From Chryseobacterium capnotolerans (lineage in GTDB: Bacteria; Bacteroidota; Bacteroidia; Flavobacteriales; Weeksellaceae): 64,000 bases of DNA. The position numbers and the translations under genes were made by a program. Position 1 is the stretch's first letter. Each line of letters opens with the position of its first letter. Shown piece after piece: positions 1 to 11,479 of the stretch. Under the pieces are notes generated by a model. It worked only from the letters and a program-made list of their open reading frames with translations. It made no database searches and was not told the origin of the DNA. The stretch spans positions 3,229,001 through 3,293,000 of the forward strand of contig NZ_CP065589.1 in NCBI RefSeq assembly GCF_021278965.1, given 5' to 3'.

Positions 1-398
1 ATCAAAAGCTGTTAGGGCAAATGCTGCTCTATCCGCCCAATGTTGCAGGATGGCCCAATGGAAAATCCTGGATTGACAGCTCTACGCTGATGCTAAGGCT
101 TCAAGTACCTCAAATCTGGTCAGGGCTTCGTCCGCTGGAATACAGTCCGCGGCAGGATGATGATATTGATATGGGAATGAAATCTAAGGAAAATACTTTG
201 AATAAAAGCTTTAAAAATCCAAACATTACCATAGACTGGAACCGCGTGGATCAGATCTTTGCCCGTAAAAACTGTGAAGATTACTTAATTCAAAACCCCA
301 AAAGCCTGGATATGAATACAGTGAACAATTTTTCTGATAAAAGCGTGAAAATGACCATTATTAATCTGATGTCAACCCCGGAATACCAGTTAATGTAA
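1..398 (+). CDS. DUF1800 family protein, C-terminal part (5' end outside window)
   Basis: The reading frame is already open at the left edge (first full codon at base 3), so this is the tail of a longer gene and the ATG at 21 is internal. The visible piece carries the YPPNVAGWPNGKSWI block that is typical of the C-terminus of DUF1800 proteins. DUF1800 genes are commonly paired with a DUF1501 gene, and one follows 39 bases later in the same direction. Such pairs are thought to be exported proteins of unknown biochemical role. Identification is firm from the motif and the neighbour; function is not known. Confidence 0.85.
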   Translation, partial: QKLLGQMLLYPPNVAGWPNGKSWIDSSTLMLRLQVPQIWSGLRPLEYSPRQDDDIDMGMKSKENTLNKSFKNPNITIDWNRVDQIFARKNCEDYLIQNPKSLDMNTVNNFSDKSVKMTIINLMSTPEYQLM

Positions 399-437
399 AA
401 CCGGCACTTCATCCAACTAACACTTAAATCCAACCCT

Positions 438-1622
438 ATGTTAATCAAAAGAAGAGAATTCCTCAAAATAAGTTCACTGGCCACCGCATCATTCTTGCTG
501 CCTAATTTCCTAAAGGCTATGACACTGGATGAAGCATTAAACCCCAATCAGAATATCCTGATAGTCCTTCAATTTACAGGGGGCAATGATGGCTTAAACA
601 CCATTATTCCAGCCAAAAATGACATCTATTTCAGGGAAAGAAAAACGCTTGCTGTTCAGGATTCTTTATCGTTGACCGATGAAGCTGGGATCAATCCTTC
701 CCTATCCTATTTTAAAGAACTTTTTGATAATGGAGAGCTTTCTGTGATGAACAATGTAGGCTACCCCAATCCGGACAAGTCTCATTTCCGAAGCATGGAT
801 ATCTGGCAATCGGCAAGCAGAAGTGATGAATTTCTGGATACCGGGTGGCTGGGCCGTTTTCTGGATGAGGAGTGCTACCGTTGTGAACATCCTACCCAGG
901 CATTGGAAGTAGATGATATGCTCAGTCTTGCCCTAAAGGGAGAAAACAATAAAGCTTTTGCCTTTAAAGATCCTAAAAGATTATATCAAACCAGCCAGGA
1001 GAAGTATTTCAAATCTCTTTACGATCATCATCACGATGATGAAACAGTCTCTTATCTTTATCAGACTTTAGGTTCTACTATTAATAATGCTGGGTATATA
1101 TTTGATAAAAGTAAGGCTAAAAAAACAGAGCAGGCTTATCCTAATTCTCAATTGGGAAAGGATTTTAAAACTGTAGCTTCTTTAATCAAATCAGATATTA
1201 ATACTCAGGTCTATTATCTTTCTATTGGTAGTTTTGATACCCATGTGAACCAAAATGACCGTCAGAAAAAGCTATTCGGTGATATTAATGAGGCAGTAAA
1301 ATCCTTTGTGGCTGATATGAAAAGTAATGGTCTTTTTAATAATATTCTTTTGATGACCTTCTCTGAATTTGGCCGCCGCGTGGCTCAGAATGCCAGCAAT
1401 GGAACGGACCACGGAACTGCCAACCAGATGTTTTTCATCAGTGGGAACCTCAAAAAGAAAGGCTTACTGAACAGCCTTCCGGATCTGCAGAATCTGAAAG
1501 AAGGAGATCTGATTTACACTGAAGATTTCAGAAAGGTTTATGCCACTATTCTCAAAAACTGGCTAAAAGCGGATTCTTCTAAGGTTTTGGGATGGAAAAA
1601 TGGAGTTTATGATTTTATATAA
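438..1622 (+). CDS. DUF1501 family exported protein
   Basis: A 394-residue protein with a Tat-type N-terminus: KRREFLKISS at about residues 4-13, then a hydrophobic stretch, so export across the inner membrane in folded form is likely. The body has DUF1501 landmarks (FTGGNDGLNT near residue 47, SEFGRRVAQN, and TDHGTANQMF near the C-terminus). The family belongs to the alkaline-phosphatase-like/sulfatase fold group, but no substrate is established. It follows the DUF1800 gene directly, and the two are probably one transcript. The length is normal for the family. Confidence 0.9.
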   Translation: MLIKRREFLKISSLATASFLLPNFLKAMTLDEALNPNQNILIVLQFTGGNDGLNTIIPAKNDIYFRERKTLAVQDSLSLTDEAGINPSLSYFKELFDNGELSVMNNVGYPNPDKSHFRSMDIWQSASRSDEFLDTGWLGRFLDEECYRCEHPTQALEVDDMLSLALKGENNKAFAFKDPKRLYQTSQEKYFKSLYDHHHDDETVSYLYQTLGSTINNAGYIFDKSKAKKTEQAYPNSQLGKDFKTVASLIKSDINTQVYYLSIGSFDTHVNQNDRQKKLFGDINEAVKSFVADMKSNGLFNNILLMTFSEFGRRVAQNASNGTDHGTANQMFFISGNLKKKGLLNSLPDLQNLKEGDLIYTEDFRKVYATILKNWLKADSSKVLGWKNGVYDFI

Positions 1623-1774
1623 TTTTTCAAAGATTTATTTAATCACAAAAGTTTTAATACTTAAGTTATTTTTAAGTTACTACTAATTGCTTCAAAAGTT
1701 CACTTAAGTTTTTCAAAATCTACGATTTTCTTGAATACTATAGAGAAAATTTCATTTGAAGGCCTGCATATTTC

Positions 1775-1840
1775 CCTCCTCTGGAGGAACGGCAAAAATT
1801 CAAAGAATTTTTGCCGGGTGGTTATCATCTTTTTACCACC
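1775..1840. repeat. REP-like intergenic element with three consecutive hairpins
   Basis: Three back-to-back inverted repeats are visible: CCTCC/GGAGG (1775-1787), an 11-bp perfect stem GGCAAAAATTC/GAATTTTTGCC with a 3-base loop (1791-1815), and GGTGGT/ACCACC (1817-1840). I recall similar 'ctcctctggagg...gcaaaaattc' elements scattered between genes in Chryseobacterium; that is memory, not a search. It lies downstream of the DUF1501 gene and may help end transcription or stabilise the mRNA. Confidence 0.6.
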
Positions 1841-1846
1841 ACAAAA

Positions 1847-1879
1847 AAAGAGACCATCCAATAATGATAGTCTCTTTTC
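1847..1879. terminator. Rho-independent terminator-like hairpin
   Basis: AGAGAC (1849-1854) and ATC pair with GAT and GTCTCT (1870-1875), flanked by an A-run on one side and a T-run on the other. It can therefore serve the rightward DUF1501 gene and the leftward small gene at 1910-2047. Confidence 0.6.
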
Positions 1880-1909
1880 GATAATTTTAAATTTTAACTA
1901 CTTTTACAT

Positions 1910-2047
1910 TTAAGCAGTAATCTGCTTTGGTTCTTTCTCTTTCTGATCTTCTTTTTTATCTAGTTTCTCAGATATTTTTTTAACGATATACTCAATCGCT
2001 ATAGGTGCTATAATGGCAATAAGTGCTTTAAATATTCTTGATTTCAT
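1910..2047 (-). CDS. Small 45-aa hypothetical protein
   Basis: ATG at 2047 opens a 45-codon frame. The N-terminal half is hydrophobic (FKALIAIIAPIAIEYIV); the C-terminal half is highly charged (lysine- and glutamate-rich, KKEDQKEKEPKQ). This gives a plausible small membrane-anchored peptide with a cytoplasmic tail. It has no recognised family. It ends just before a bidirectional terminator hairpin, which supports it as a real transcription unit. Confidence 0.5.
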   Translation of the reverse strand: MKSRIFKALIAIIAPIAIEYIVKKISEKLDKKEDQKEKEPKQITA

Positions 2048-2176
2048 AGTGCTATTTTGTATCTAACCACTACAATTTCTAAGCCAATATAATAATCTGT
2101 GGTATATTTTTAATCAATCATTGATATGAAAATCAGCAAATCTATTTTATATAAAGCCCATTAAACCTATATAATA

Positions 2177-3196
2177 CTAATTTTTTTCAGGAACGATCAA
2201 CTCTTGATAATTTTTACTTCCTGCTTTGAATTTTTCTTCCATCCGCAGTCTTAATTTTTGAGGTTTATGTACCACCAGAGAATCCCCAAAGCCCAGTAAT
2301 AACCTTTCCAGTTCATAGTTAATTTGTACACAAATTTTAAAAAGAGTTCCTTCTTTGGTTTCGCTGACAATTTCCTGGCTTTTATGCAATGGTTTTGTTT
2401 TTACATAGGGCGCATTGGCAGCATCTACAAAGAAAACAACATTCCTGGGAGCCAAAGATTCGGCAACCGTAACTCCTACAATATCTTTAAAATACTCATC
2501 TCCATCTAAATCCTTATCAATATAAGGAAGGTTTTCATCTGTTTCAATACTTTCCATTCTGTCCAGTGCCAGATTATACATTTTCTGCTTATAGAGACAG
2601 ATGAGAAACCAACGGTTATTAAATTCTTTCAACAGCTGCGGATGAACTGTATAAACACTGGATTCTCTGGCAGTAAAACTTTTATATAAAATTTTCAATA
2701 CCTTTTTATTGAGAATACCTTCATACAGAATATCTATATGCTCCAACCCTTTCAGCTGTTCATTCTTATCCAAATGAATAATTGACTTCTGGCTGGTTGA
2801 ATGAATAGAATCCTCCAGCTTCTGAATAACCCCATTCATCTCTTTGAACATAGAAAAGTCTTTGAACTGCTTTAAAATCTGAACTGCATTGTTCATCGCT
2901 TTCAGATCGCTTTCGTTCACAGAAATGTTATGGATGCTGTAATCCGGATCACTGTAACGATAATATTTCCTTTCATAAACCTCAATAGGAGCTTCATATC
3001 CGAACTTTTCACTCCGCATATTCTGAAGATCCAGCTGAATGGTTCTTTTGCTTACATAAGACTCCTTACCTTCAAACTCAAACAAAGCTTCGGAACACTC
3101 ATCAATAAGATCTTCCAAAGTATACTTCCGATATTTGTTTTTGAGGCATTTATCTAATGTTTTATAACGGATCAGGGCATTTTTATTAGATGACAT
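2177..3196 (-). CDS. WYL-domain transcriptional regulator
   Basis: A 339-residue protein. The N-terminal ~90 residues look like a winged helix-turn-helix (residues about 15-75, with SKRTIQLDLQNMR as the probable recognition region). The middle and C-terminus hold a WYL domain (VLKILYKSF, then TVHPQLLKEFNNRWFLICLY at about 205-225). WYL proteins bind nucleotides or nucleic-acid ligands and control DNA-damage, RNA-repair and phage-defence genes in other bacteria. It sits back to back with rtcB across about 500 bases that include the HopJ gene, so it is the obvious local candidate regulator of the RNA-repair locus. Which sites it binds is not shown. Confidence 0.85.
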   Translation of the reverse strand: MSSNKNALIRYKTLDKCLKNKYRKYTLEDLIDECSEALFEFEGKESYVSKRTIQLDLQNMRSEKFGYEAPIEVYERKYYRYSDPDYSIHNISVNESDLKAMNNAVQILKQFKDFSMFKEMNGVIQKLEDSIHSTSQKSIIHLDKNEQLKGLEHIDILYEGILNKKVLKILYKSFTARESSVYTVHPQLLKEFNNRWFLICLYKQKMYNLALDRMESIETDENLPYIDKDLDGDEYFKDIVGVTVAESLAPRNVVFFVDAANAPYVKTKPLHKSQEIVSETKEGTLFKICVQINYELERLLLGFGDSLVVHKPQKLRLRMEEKFKAGSKNYQELIVPEKN

Positions 3197-3217
3197 GATT
3201 ATTCTTTTGTCTAAAAT

Positions 3218-3553
3218 CTATTTCTCTTTCAATGGATTCCCCTCAAAGATCAATCCGTCCCATCCGAATTCCATGAAGTTTCTGATATTCTGATGATCTG
3301 TTCCATCAGGATTTTTAAGAACATCTTCTCTGTAGAATTCTCCGAAAAGCGGAAGTGTTTCTTCTTTGGTTAATCCATGATAAGATGCAAAACCAAATAT
3401 TTTACATGAACCATTGTTCTGCCCTTCTTCATTTCTTGTATTTCCATTTTTGAATGCTGTAGGCGTGAAATCGTAGTTTGCATCTATATAAGCAATCACA
3501 TCATTGAATTGAACGGTTTCAGGAAAATGCTTTAATTGTTCTAATAAAATCAT
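3218..3553 (-). CDS. HopJ type III effector family protein
   Basis: A 111-residue protein whose pattern (residues ~20-70: YDFTPTAFKNG..., NGSCKIFGFA, then LFGEFYREDV) matches the HopJ family. Despite the name, members are widespread in free-living bacteria without type III secretion, and their role is unknown. It lies 21 bases upstream of the WYL regulator on the same strand, so the two are probably cotranscribed and diverge from rtcB. Confidence 0.8.
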   Translation of the reverse strand: MILLEQLKHFPETVQFNDVIAYIDANYDFTPTAFKNGNTRNEEGQNNGSCKIFGFASYHGLTKEETLPLFGEFYREDVLKNPDGTDHQNIRNFMEFGWDGLIFEGNPLKEK

Positions 3554-3582
3554 AGTTGTAAGTTTAATTTCTGTTGATATAA

Positions 3583-5097
<1,515 letters not shown>

Positions 5098-5111
5098 TTT
5101 TTAATAGTAAG

Positions 5112-5196
5112 CCTTACAGATTTTGACAATCAGTAAGGTTTACAAAACAATCAAAACTAATAACCAAACCTTATGGGGATAAAATCCTATAAGGTT
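5112..5196 (+). other. Two hairpins in the rtcB 3' region
   Basis: First hairpin: CCTTAC-A-GATT (5112-5122) pairs with AATC-A-GTAAGG (5128-5138) around a 5-base loop. Second: AACCTTAT (5167-5174) pairs perfectly with ATAAGGTT (5189-5196), and a T-run follows at about 5206-5211. The second could be the rtcB terminator, or a processing or read-through point in front of the tRNA-like RNA. Confidence 0.55.
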
Positions 5197-5221
5197 CATG
5201 AAAACTTTTTTCATAACGGCA

Positions 5222-5328
5222 GGGGCAGTAGCTCAGATGGTAGAGCAACAAAATTACTTTTCGCTGCAGGCAAATAAAGTTCCTATGAATTCCAATTGTG
5301 GGTCACAGGTTCGAGTCCTGTCTGCTCC
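5222..5328 (+). ncRNA. tRNA-like RNA with a long insert replacing the anticodon arm
   Basis: Three parts of a tRNA are intact. The acceptor is GGGGCAG (5222-5228) with CTGCTCC (5322-5328), including one G-U pair. The D-arm is GCTC/GAGC around AGATGGTA (5231-5246). The T-arm is ACAGG/CCTGT around TTCGAGT (5305-5321). The anticodon and variable part, normally about 23 bases, is 58 bases long (5247-5304) and shows no 7-base loop on a 5-bp stem. Instead ACAA/TTGT, AATT/AATT and ACTTT (5256-5260)/AAAGT (5276-5280) can pair. No CCA is encoded. The RNA therefore cannot decode normally. A tRNA-like domain beside rtcB recalls the bacterial Y RNAs that accompany Ro60-RtcB operons, but no Ro60 gene is visible. 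It could alternatively be an interrupted tRNA. Confidence 0.7.
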
Positions 5329-5499
5329 TCAACATAATTTAAGGCAAAGAAAGTTCCTATAAGTTAGAAATACTTTCCGTCTTTTTTACAAATCATAAGG
5401 CAAAGGGAGTTCCTATATATTTGGTCATTACTCCCCGCTTTATAAAACTATAGGTAAAAGGAGTTCCTATAACACTTCACTTTTAATGAACCTACTCCT
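5256..5499 (+). repeat. Four-copy GTTCCTAT motif, three copies as covarying hairpins
   Basis: The block (A)GGCAAAN-RRAGTTCCTAT occurs at about 5269-5286, 5342-5360, 5398-5416 and, as AGGTAAAA, 5452-5470. In copies 2-4 the six bases ending in AGT pair with a downstream ACT box: GAAAGT 5349-5354 with ACTTTC 5372-5377, GGGAGT 5405-5410 with ACTCCC 5430-5435, and AGGAGT 5459-5464 with ACTCCT 5494-5499. The stem bases change together from AAA/TTT to GGG/CCC while TTCCTAT stays constant. That is what a conserved RNA hairpin with an exposed motif would give. In copy 1, inside the tRNA-like RNA, the ACTTT partner lies upstream instead. The last hairpin is in the leader of the next gene. Confidence 0.7.
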
Positions 5500-5524
5500 C
5501 ACTTATTTTTTTAAAATTAAAACA

Positions 5525-7279
5525 ATGAAAACATTACAATTATTCAATGCTGTATTGGCCAAAGAATCAAATGCAGAACCATTTATTTCTAATGACGGTT
5601 TTATTATTGAACCTGATGCAGTTTGGGCAAAAAAAGACATCATCTCCTATTATTCAAAAGAAAAACTGAATGGAAATGATTTGAATAAAACGTTCCATAA
5701 ATCTTGGGAGAAAATAAAAAACACCTCCAGATTTGATTTGTTTCTTGAGCAGATCCAACATTATATTTCAACCTATGGAAGTGATTTCCAGAGCGAGATC
5801 TATATTCCTCAAGAAATATTGAATGTTCCTGATACCAAGTTGATCTTTAAAGTCATAAAAGCTTATACCGTAGAAGAAATGCAGGAAAAATGCCTTTCTC
5901 TTCTACAATCCGGAATCGCTTTGAAAGAAGAAACGATTGATGATCTGCTGTATATCCTGCATACGGAACTGGAATATGATTTTACAGGAAAAGAAAATAT
6001 CAGAAATAAGGAAGCCATTATAAAAATAGCGGATCGATACGATGCTTACCCTGAAAATCCTGTTGAGTTTTTCCGTTATGTGATCTATAAGACCACCCAA
6101 ACAACATTATTAATCAAAAATGATGAATTAATTGGTTTAATTAAACAAAGTAAATTCAACCCAACGTATCTGTTTGAAAGTTTTGGTATGGAAAAACTGG
6201 CAGAAATTTTCAACAGATTTAAACCGTTATTCCTTGCTTATAAAAACAGGGCTCCGAAAGCGATTAATAAGATTTCGAAACTGTCTAAAGTAAATCATAA
6301 ACCATTAGTTTCGAACCCATTGAACAATGCTACCCATACATTACTGGAAAACAGTGATTGGCATTGGCTGGAAAATGCGACACCGTTTGCATTATTCAAA
6401 GCATTATCAGCGTGTTACTCAAGAATGTATGGTCAGGATACTTTTGTCTACAGAGTCAGAAACGGAAAATCATGGGTTAAAAAAGGGAAGGAAACTGATG
6501 TGAATCAATTCAACTATGAGTTTATTTTAGATTTTCTGAAACTGAAGTATGAACATATTTCCGGAAAGAAATTCTATTTCCCTAAGAATATAGAGTTTGC
6601 CCTTCCAACTTCTGAAAAAATGTTTGTTGGAAACATTCCTACCGGAACCCGTTTTTATGGTGATAGATTAGCCGTTGGTATCTATTGGGAAGACCAATGG
6701 GGTGCCCGTGATCTGGATCTTTCAGGACTGAATATTGCTGGAAAAATAGGTTGGAATGCCGCTTATAATTATGCTGACGGACAATTGATGTATTCCGGAG
6801 ATATGACTTCTGCTCCTAATGGTGCTGTTGAATATCTTTACGCCAATAAAGGCTTGAGTACTCCAACGCTTGTGATGAACAACGTTTTCAGCGGAGATGC
6901 CAACTGTGGATATAAAATCGTTATCGGAAAAGGAGATAATATCTCTTATGACTATATGATGAATCCTAACCAACTCTTTGCGGAAGTCAGATGTAATTCT
7001 GTTCAGAAGCAAATGATTCTGGGAATGCTGCTGCCAAAAAATGAAAAACAATGTTTCGTACTATTGAATTTCGGAGCGGGTCATTCTCATGTTTCAGGAA
7101 ATACGGAAGTATCTATGATGGCCACCAGTGCATTGTATCAGCAATGGTATGAAGCGATGTCCTTCAATGAGCTTATCAAAGAACTTGGAGCAGAGATTAC
7201 AACAGAAAAAGCGGAAGCTGATTTTGATTTCTCTCTGGAAAGCCTGGAGAAAGATAGCTTTATAAAAGTTTTTAAATAA
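5525..7279 (+). CDS. Protein of unknown function downstream of rtcB and the structured RNA
   Basis: The ATG at 5525 (MKTLQLFNAVL) is preferred over 5486 because the last RNA hairpin overlaps the longer form; this gives 584 residues. The N-terminal ~300 residues are predicted to be mainly helical, which would suit a repeat or scaffold domain. The C-terminal ~200 residues look beta-rich, with WEDQWGARDLDLSGL and MYSGDMTSAPNGAVEYL; these faintly resemble the DLDLS...SGD pattern of TerD-type domains, a weak hint only. There is no signal peptide or membrane segment, so it is probably cytoplasmic. Its position after rtcB suggests a role in RNA repair or as an RNA-binding partner of the tRNA-like RNA. 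I do not recognise the family. Confidence 0.75.
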   Translation: MKTLQLFNAVLAKESNAEPFISNDGFIIEPDAVWAKKDIISYYSKEKLNGNDLNKTFHKSWEKIKNTSRFDLFLEQIQHYISTYGSDFQSEIYIPQEILNVPDTKLIFKVIKAYTVEEMQEKCLSLLQSGIALKEETIDDLLYILHTELEYDFTGKENIRNKEAIIKIADRYDAYPENPVEFFRYVIYKTTQTTLLIKNDELIGLIKQSKFNPTYLFESFGMEKLAEIFNRFKPLFLAYKNRAPKAINKISKLSKVNHKPLVSNPLNNATHTLLENSDWHWLENATPFALFKALSACYSRMYGQDTFVYRVRNGKSWVKKGKETDVNQFNYEFILDFLKLKYEHISGKKFYFPKNIEFALPTSEKMFVGNIPTGTRFYGDRLAVGIYWEDQWGARDLDLSGLNIAGKIGWNAAYNYADGQLMYSGDMTSAPNGAVEYLYANKGLSTPTLVMNNVFSGDANCGYKIVIGKGDNISYDYMMNPNQLFAEVRCNSVQKQMILGMLLPKNEKQCFVLLNFGAGHSHVSGNTEVSMMATSALYQQWYEAMSFNELIKELGAEITTEKAEADFDFSLESLEKDSFIKVFK

Positions 7280-7280
7280 A

Positions 7281-7313
7281 AATGCGCTGTTCAAAAATTT
7301 TGAATGGCGCTTT
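7281..7313 (+). terminator. Terminator hairpin after the RNA-repair locus
   Basis: GCGC-TG-TTCAAAA (from 7284) pairs with TTTTGAA-TG-GCGC (to 7310), followed by TTTT. It ends the rtcB-side transcript before the oppositely oriented cob genes. Confidence 0.7.
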
Positions 7314-7387
7314 TGTATATAGCAGATGATTTTATCTCTCGCAGATTTTACAGATAACGCAGATTTATTTTTAGATATTTATGTTTA

Positions 7388-7942
7388 TTATCCATTTACT
7401 TTTTTGATGGAAAAATAATCATCTTTTGCTTCAATAATTACTTTCTTCCCATAATCAATCTGAATATTGAACATATTCTCTAATGGAAACTGCAGTACAG
7501 ACTGAAGAATTAAACGAATGACACCAGCATGAGCAATAATCAAAACTTTTTCTATGTCTTCTTTAGTAACCAATTCATTCCAAAAGCTGAGGACACGAGT
7601 TTGCATTTCAAGGAGATTTTCTCCATCTGAAGCATTTACATTGATAAAATCTTTATACCAGGGATTGATCTCTTCTTCCGGAATCTCTGTCCATTTCTTC
7701 ATTTCCCAGTTTCCGAAATTCATTTCCCGAAGTCTTTCATCGGTTGAATAATTCAATTTAAAATGTTCTGCCAAAAGACAGCAACGTTGTGCGGGGCTTG
7801 AAATCACTAAATCAAAATCATTATCCAGATGTAAACATTTAAAATCTTCCAGATACTCTTTTCGTAAAGGCATCTCAGCAAATCCATAGCACAGATTTCC
7901 CAGATTATCTACTGCGGTATGACGAATCAGATGAATTTCCAT
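7388..7942 (-). CDS. cobC: Histidine phosphatase family protein, probable alpha-ribazole phosphatase
   Basis: A 184-residue phosphoglycerate-mutase-like phosphatase. The phosphohistidine signature LIRHT is at residues ~4-8 and the second histidine motif IIAHAGVIRL at ~155. The ATG at 7942 (MEIHLIRHT) is chosen because RHxx sits close to the N-terminus in this fold. It overlaps the 3' end of cobS by 16 bases, which with cobT indicates the nucleotide-loop branch of cobalamin synthesis, where CobC removes phosphate from alpha-ribazole-phosphate or adenosylcobalamin-phosphate. The symbol rests on context as well as fold. Confidence 0.8.
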   Translation of the reverse strand: MEIHLIRHTAVDNLGNLCYGFAEMPLRKEYLEDFKCLHLDNDFDLVISSPAQRCCLLAEHFKLNYSTDERLREMNFGNWEMKKWTEIPEEEINPWYKDFINVNASDGENLLEMQTRVLSFWNELVTKEDIEKVLIIAHAGVIRLILQSVLQFPLENMFNIQIDYGKKVIIEAKDDYFSIKKVNG

Positions 7943-8709
7943 ACGATCATAGTTCCTAAGTAAAACAAGACTTCTGTGACCTGCTGTACAGCCCCCAGAC
8001 AATCTCCGGTGTACCCGCCAATATGTTCTTTAAAATACCAGCCCATACAGGTCTTTCCTAAATAAGCCAAGGCAAAAGCCAATACTAATCTCCAGTCAGG
8101 AATCAGGGCAAAAGAAAGTAAAACACTGATCAACCCAACCAGTAAAGCCGTTGCATCCAATGGTTTGTTTGCCAAAGGTTTTGATTTGCTTGCGTCAATA
8201 TCAGTCACATACTCATGGGTATAAATCATTGTTCCTGAAATAAAACGGCTTGCAGTGTGCGCCAGAATAACAATTCCCAGAGTTTTCATCAGATCAACTG
8301 TTCCCAAAGCCTGAATACTGAAGAACTTTAAGGCAAACAGTAAAATGATTCCAATAGTTCCATAAGCTCCTACTCTGCTGTCCTTCATAATAGTAAGAAT
8401 CTTCTCTTTTCCGTACCCGCCTCCGAAGCTGTCGCACATATCTGTGAAACCATCCTCATGAAACGCTCCGGTAAGAAGAACACTGCTTATCATCATCAAA
8501 ACAATGCCTATTTCCAGGTTAAAAAGTTGAGTAGAAAGGTATAAAACCCCAGCATTAATCACCCCTACCAACAATCCAATCCAGGCAAAATACTTCTGAG
8601 ATTTATTCATAATCTCGCTTGAATACGGAATGGTAAACGGAACCGGAATTCTGGTGAAGAACATCAGTGCCGTTGCAAAGTAGATCAGTTCATTCTTTAT
8701 GGTCTTCAT
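7927..8709 (-). CDS. cobS: Adenosylcobinamide-GDP ribazoletransferase
   Basis: A 260-residue integral membrane protein with about six hydrophobic segments. It carries CobS landmarks: FTRIPVP (residues ~19-25), GAFHEDGFTDMCDSFGG (~85-101) with the acidic metal-binding residues, and DSRVGAYGT (~110-118). It joins alpha-ribazole(-phosphate) to adenosylcobinamide-GDP at the inner membrane to complete the lower axial ligand of B12. The start codon abuts the stop of cobT (8709/8710), so the two are probably translationally coupled. Confidence 0.93.
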   Translation of the reverse strand: MKTIKNELIYFATALMFFTRIPVPFTIPYSSEIMNKSQKYFAWIGLLVGVINAGVLYLSTQLFNLEIGIVLMMISSVLLTGAFHEDGFTDMCDSFGGGYGKEKILTIMKDSRVGAYGTIGIILLFALKFFSIQALGTVDLMKTLGIVILAHTASRFISGTMIYTHEYVTDIDASKSKPLANKPLDATALLVGLISVLLSFALIPDWRLVLAFALAYLGKTCMGWYFKEHIGGYTGDCLGAVQQVTEVLFYLGTMIVWKFI

Positions 8710-10818
<2,109 letters not shown>

Positions 10819-10828
10819 AGAAAGACAA

Positions 10829-11450
10829 ATGAAAATATTTAATTTTTTCAGAAAGAAAGATATCAAAATTATTCTCAAAAAAAACTGAAAAAGCAGCTCC
10901 TCAAGGGAAAGAAAAAATACATGAATTTATTGAAAGATCTCAGCTCTTAAAAGAAGAAATAGGACTTGAAGTCCCTCTATCAGTGATTGAAACTTTCAAA
11001 AAGTATAACCTTCCTAAAAACAATTATTTTTATAGTATTTTTTGGTATGTAGATGATGATAGCTTTATCATTTTCTATACAGAAGCCTTTATTAAACTGG
11101 TTGTTACCAGATACAAAGAAATTCATGGACAGGATGTGGATTTGACTGAATTATCAGAGCAGCTTGACGAAGCAATTTACGAATATCGTATCAAAGAAAA
11201 ATGTTTTGACAGAACTAATCCTGATTTTAGTTTCATCAATACATGTTATGAAGAGTTCAAAAAATCCGGAGAAGAATTAATTATCACCATGGATTTAGGA
11301 CATTATGATCATCTCATCCTCAATAAAGAAGAAGAGGGTAATATAGCAGATAGTATTTCATCCTACACAACGACAGCAGGAATAAAATATAAAATCCTTA
11401 CACAGTTTAGGCCTTTATCGGAAGCTATCAAAGAAGCTTTAAACATTTAG
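10829..11450 (+). pseudogene. Frameshifted uncharacterised protein (probably intact in vivo)
   Basis: ATG at 10829 starts MKIFNFFRKKDIK and meets a stop right after an A8 run (10877-10884). With seven A's the frame continues as TEKAAPQGKEKIHEF... and joins the open frame to 11450, giving about 206 residues. The protein is acidic and has no membrane segment; I do not recognise it. It lies between a nucleotidyltransferase and an ATP-grasp gene in one direction. The one-base change in a homopolymer looks like a sequencing error. Confidence 0.6.
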
Positions 11451-11479
11451 ACAAAACACTATTAATCTTATTAAACAAT

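Noticed and set aside
5222..5328. Group I intron in a tRNA
   Set aside because: The insert adds only about 35 bases, far too short for a self-splicing intron, and has no group I core elements.
5256..5499. CRISPR array
   Set aside because: The repeated part is short, varies at the stem bases, spacing is irregular and no cas genes are near; the pairing pattern explains it better.
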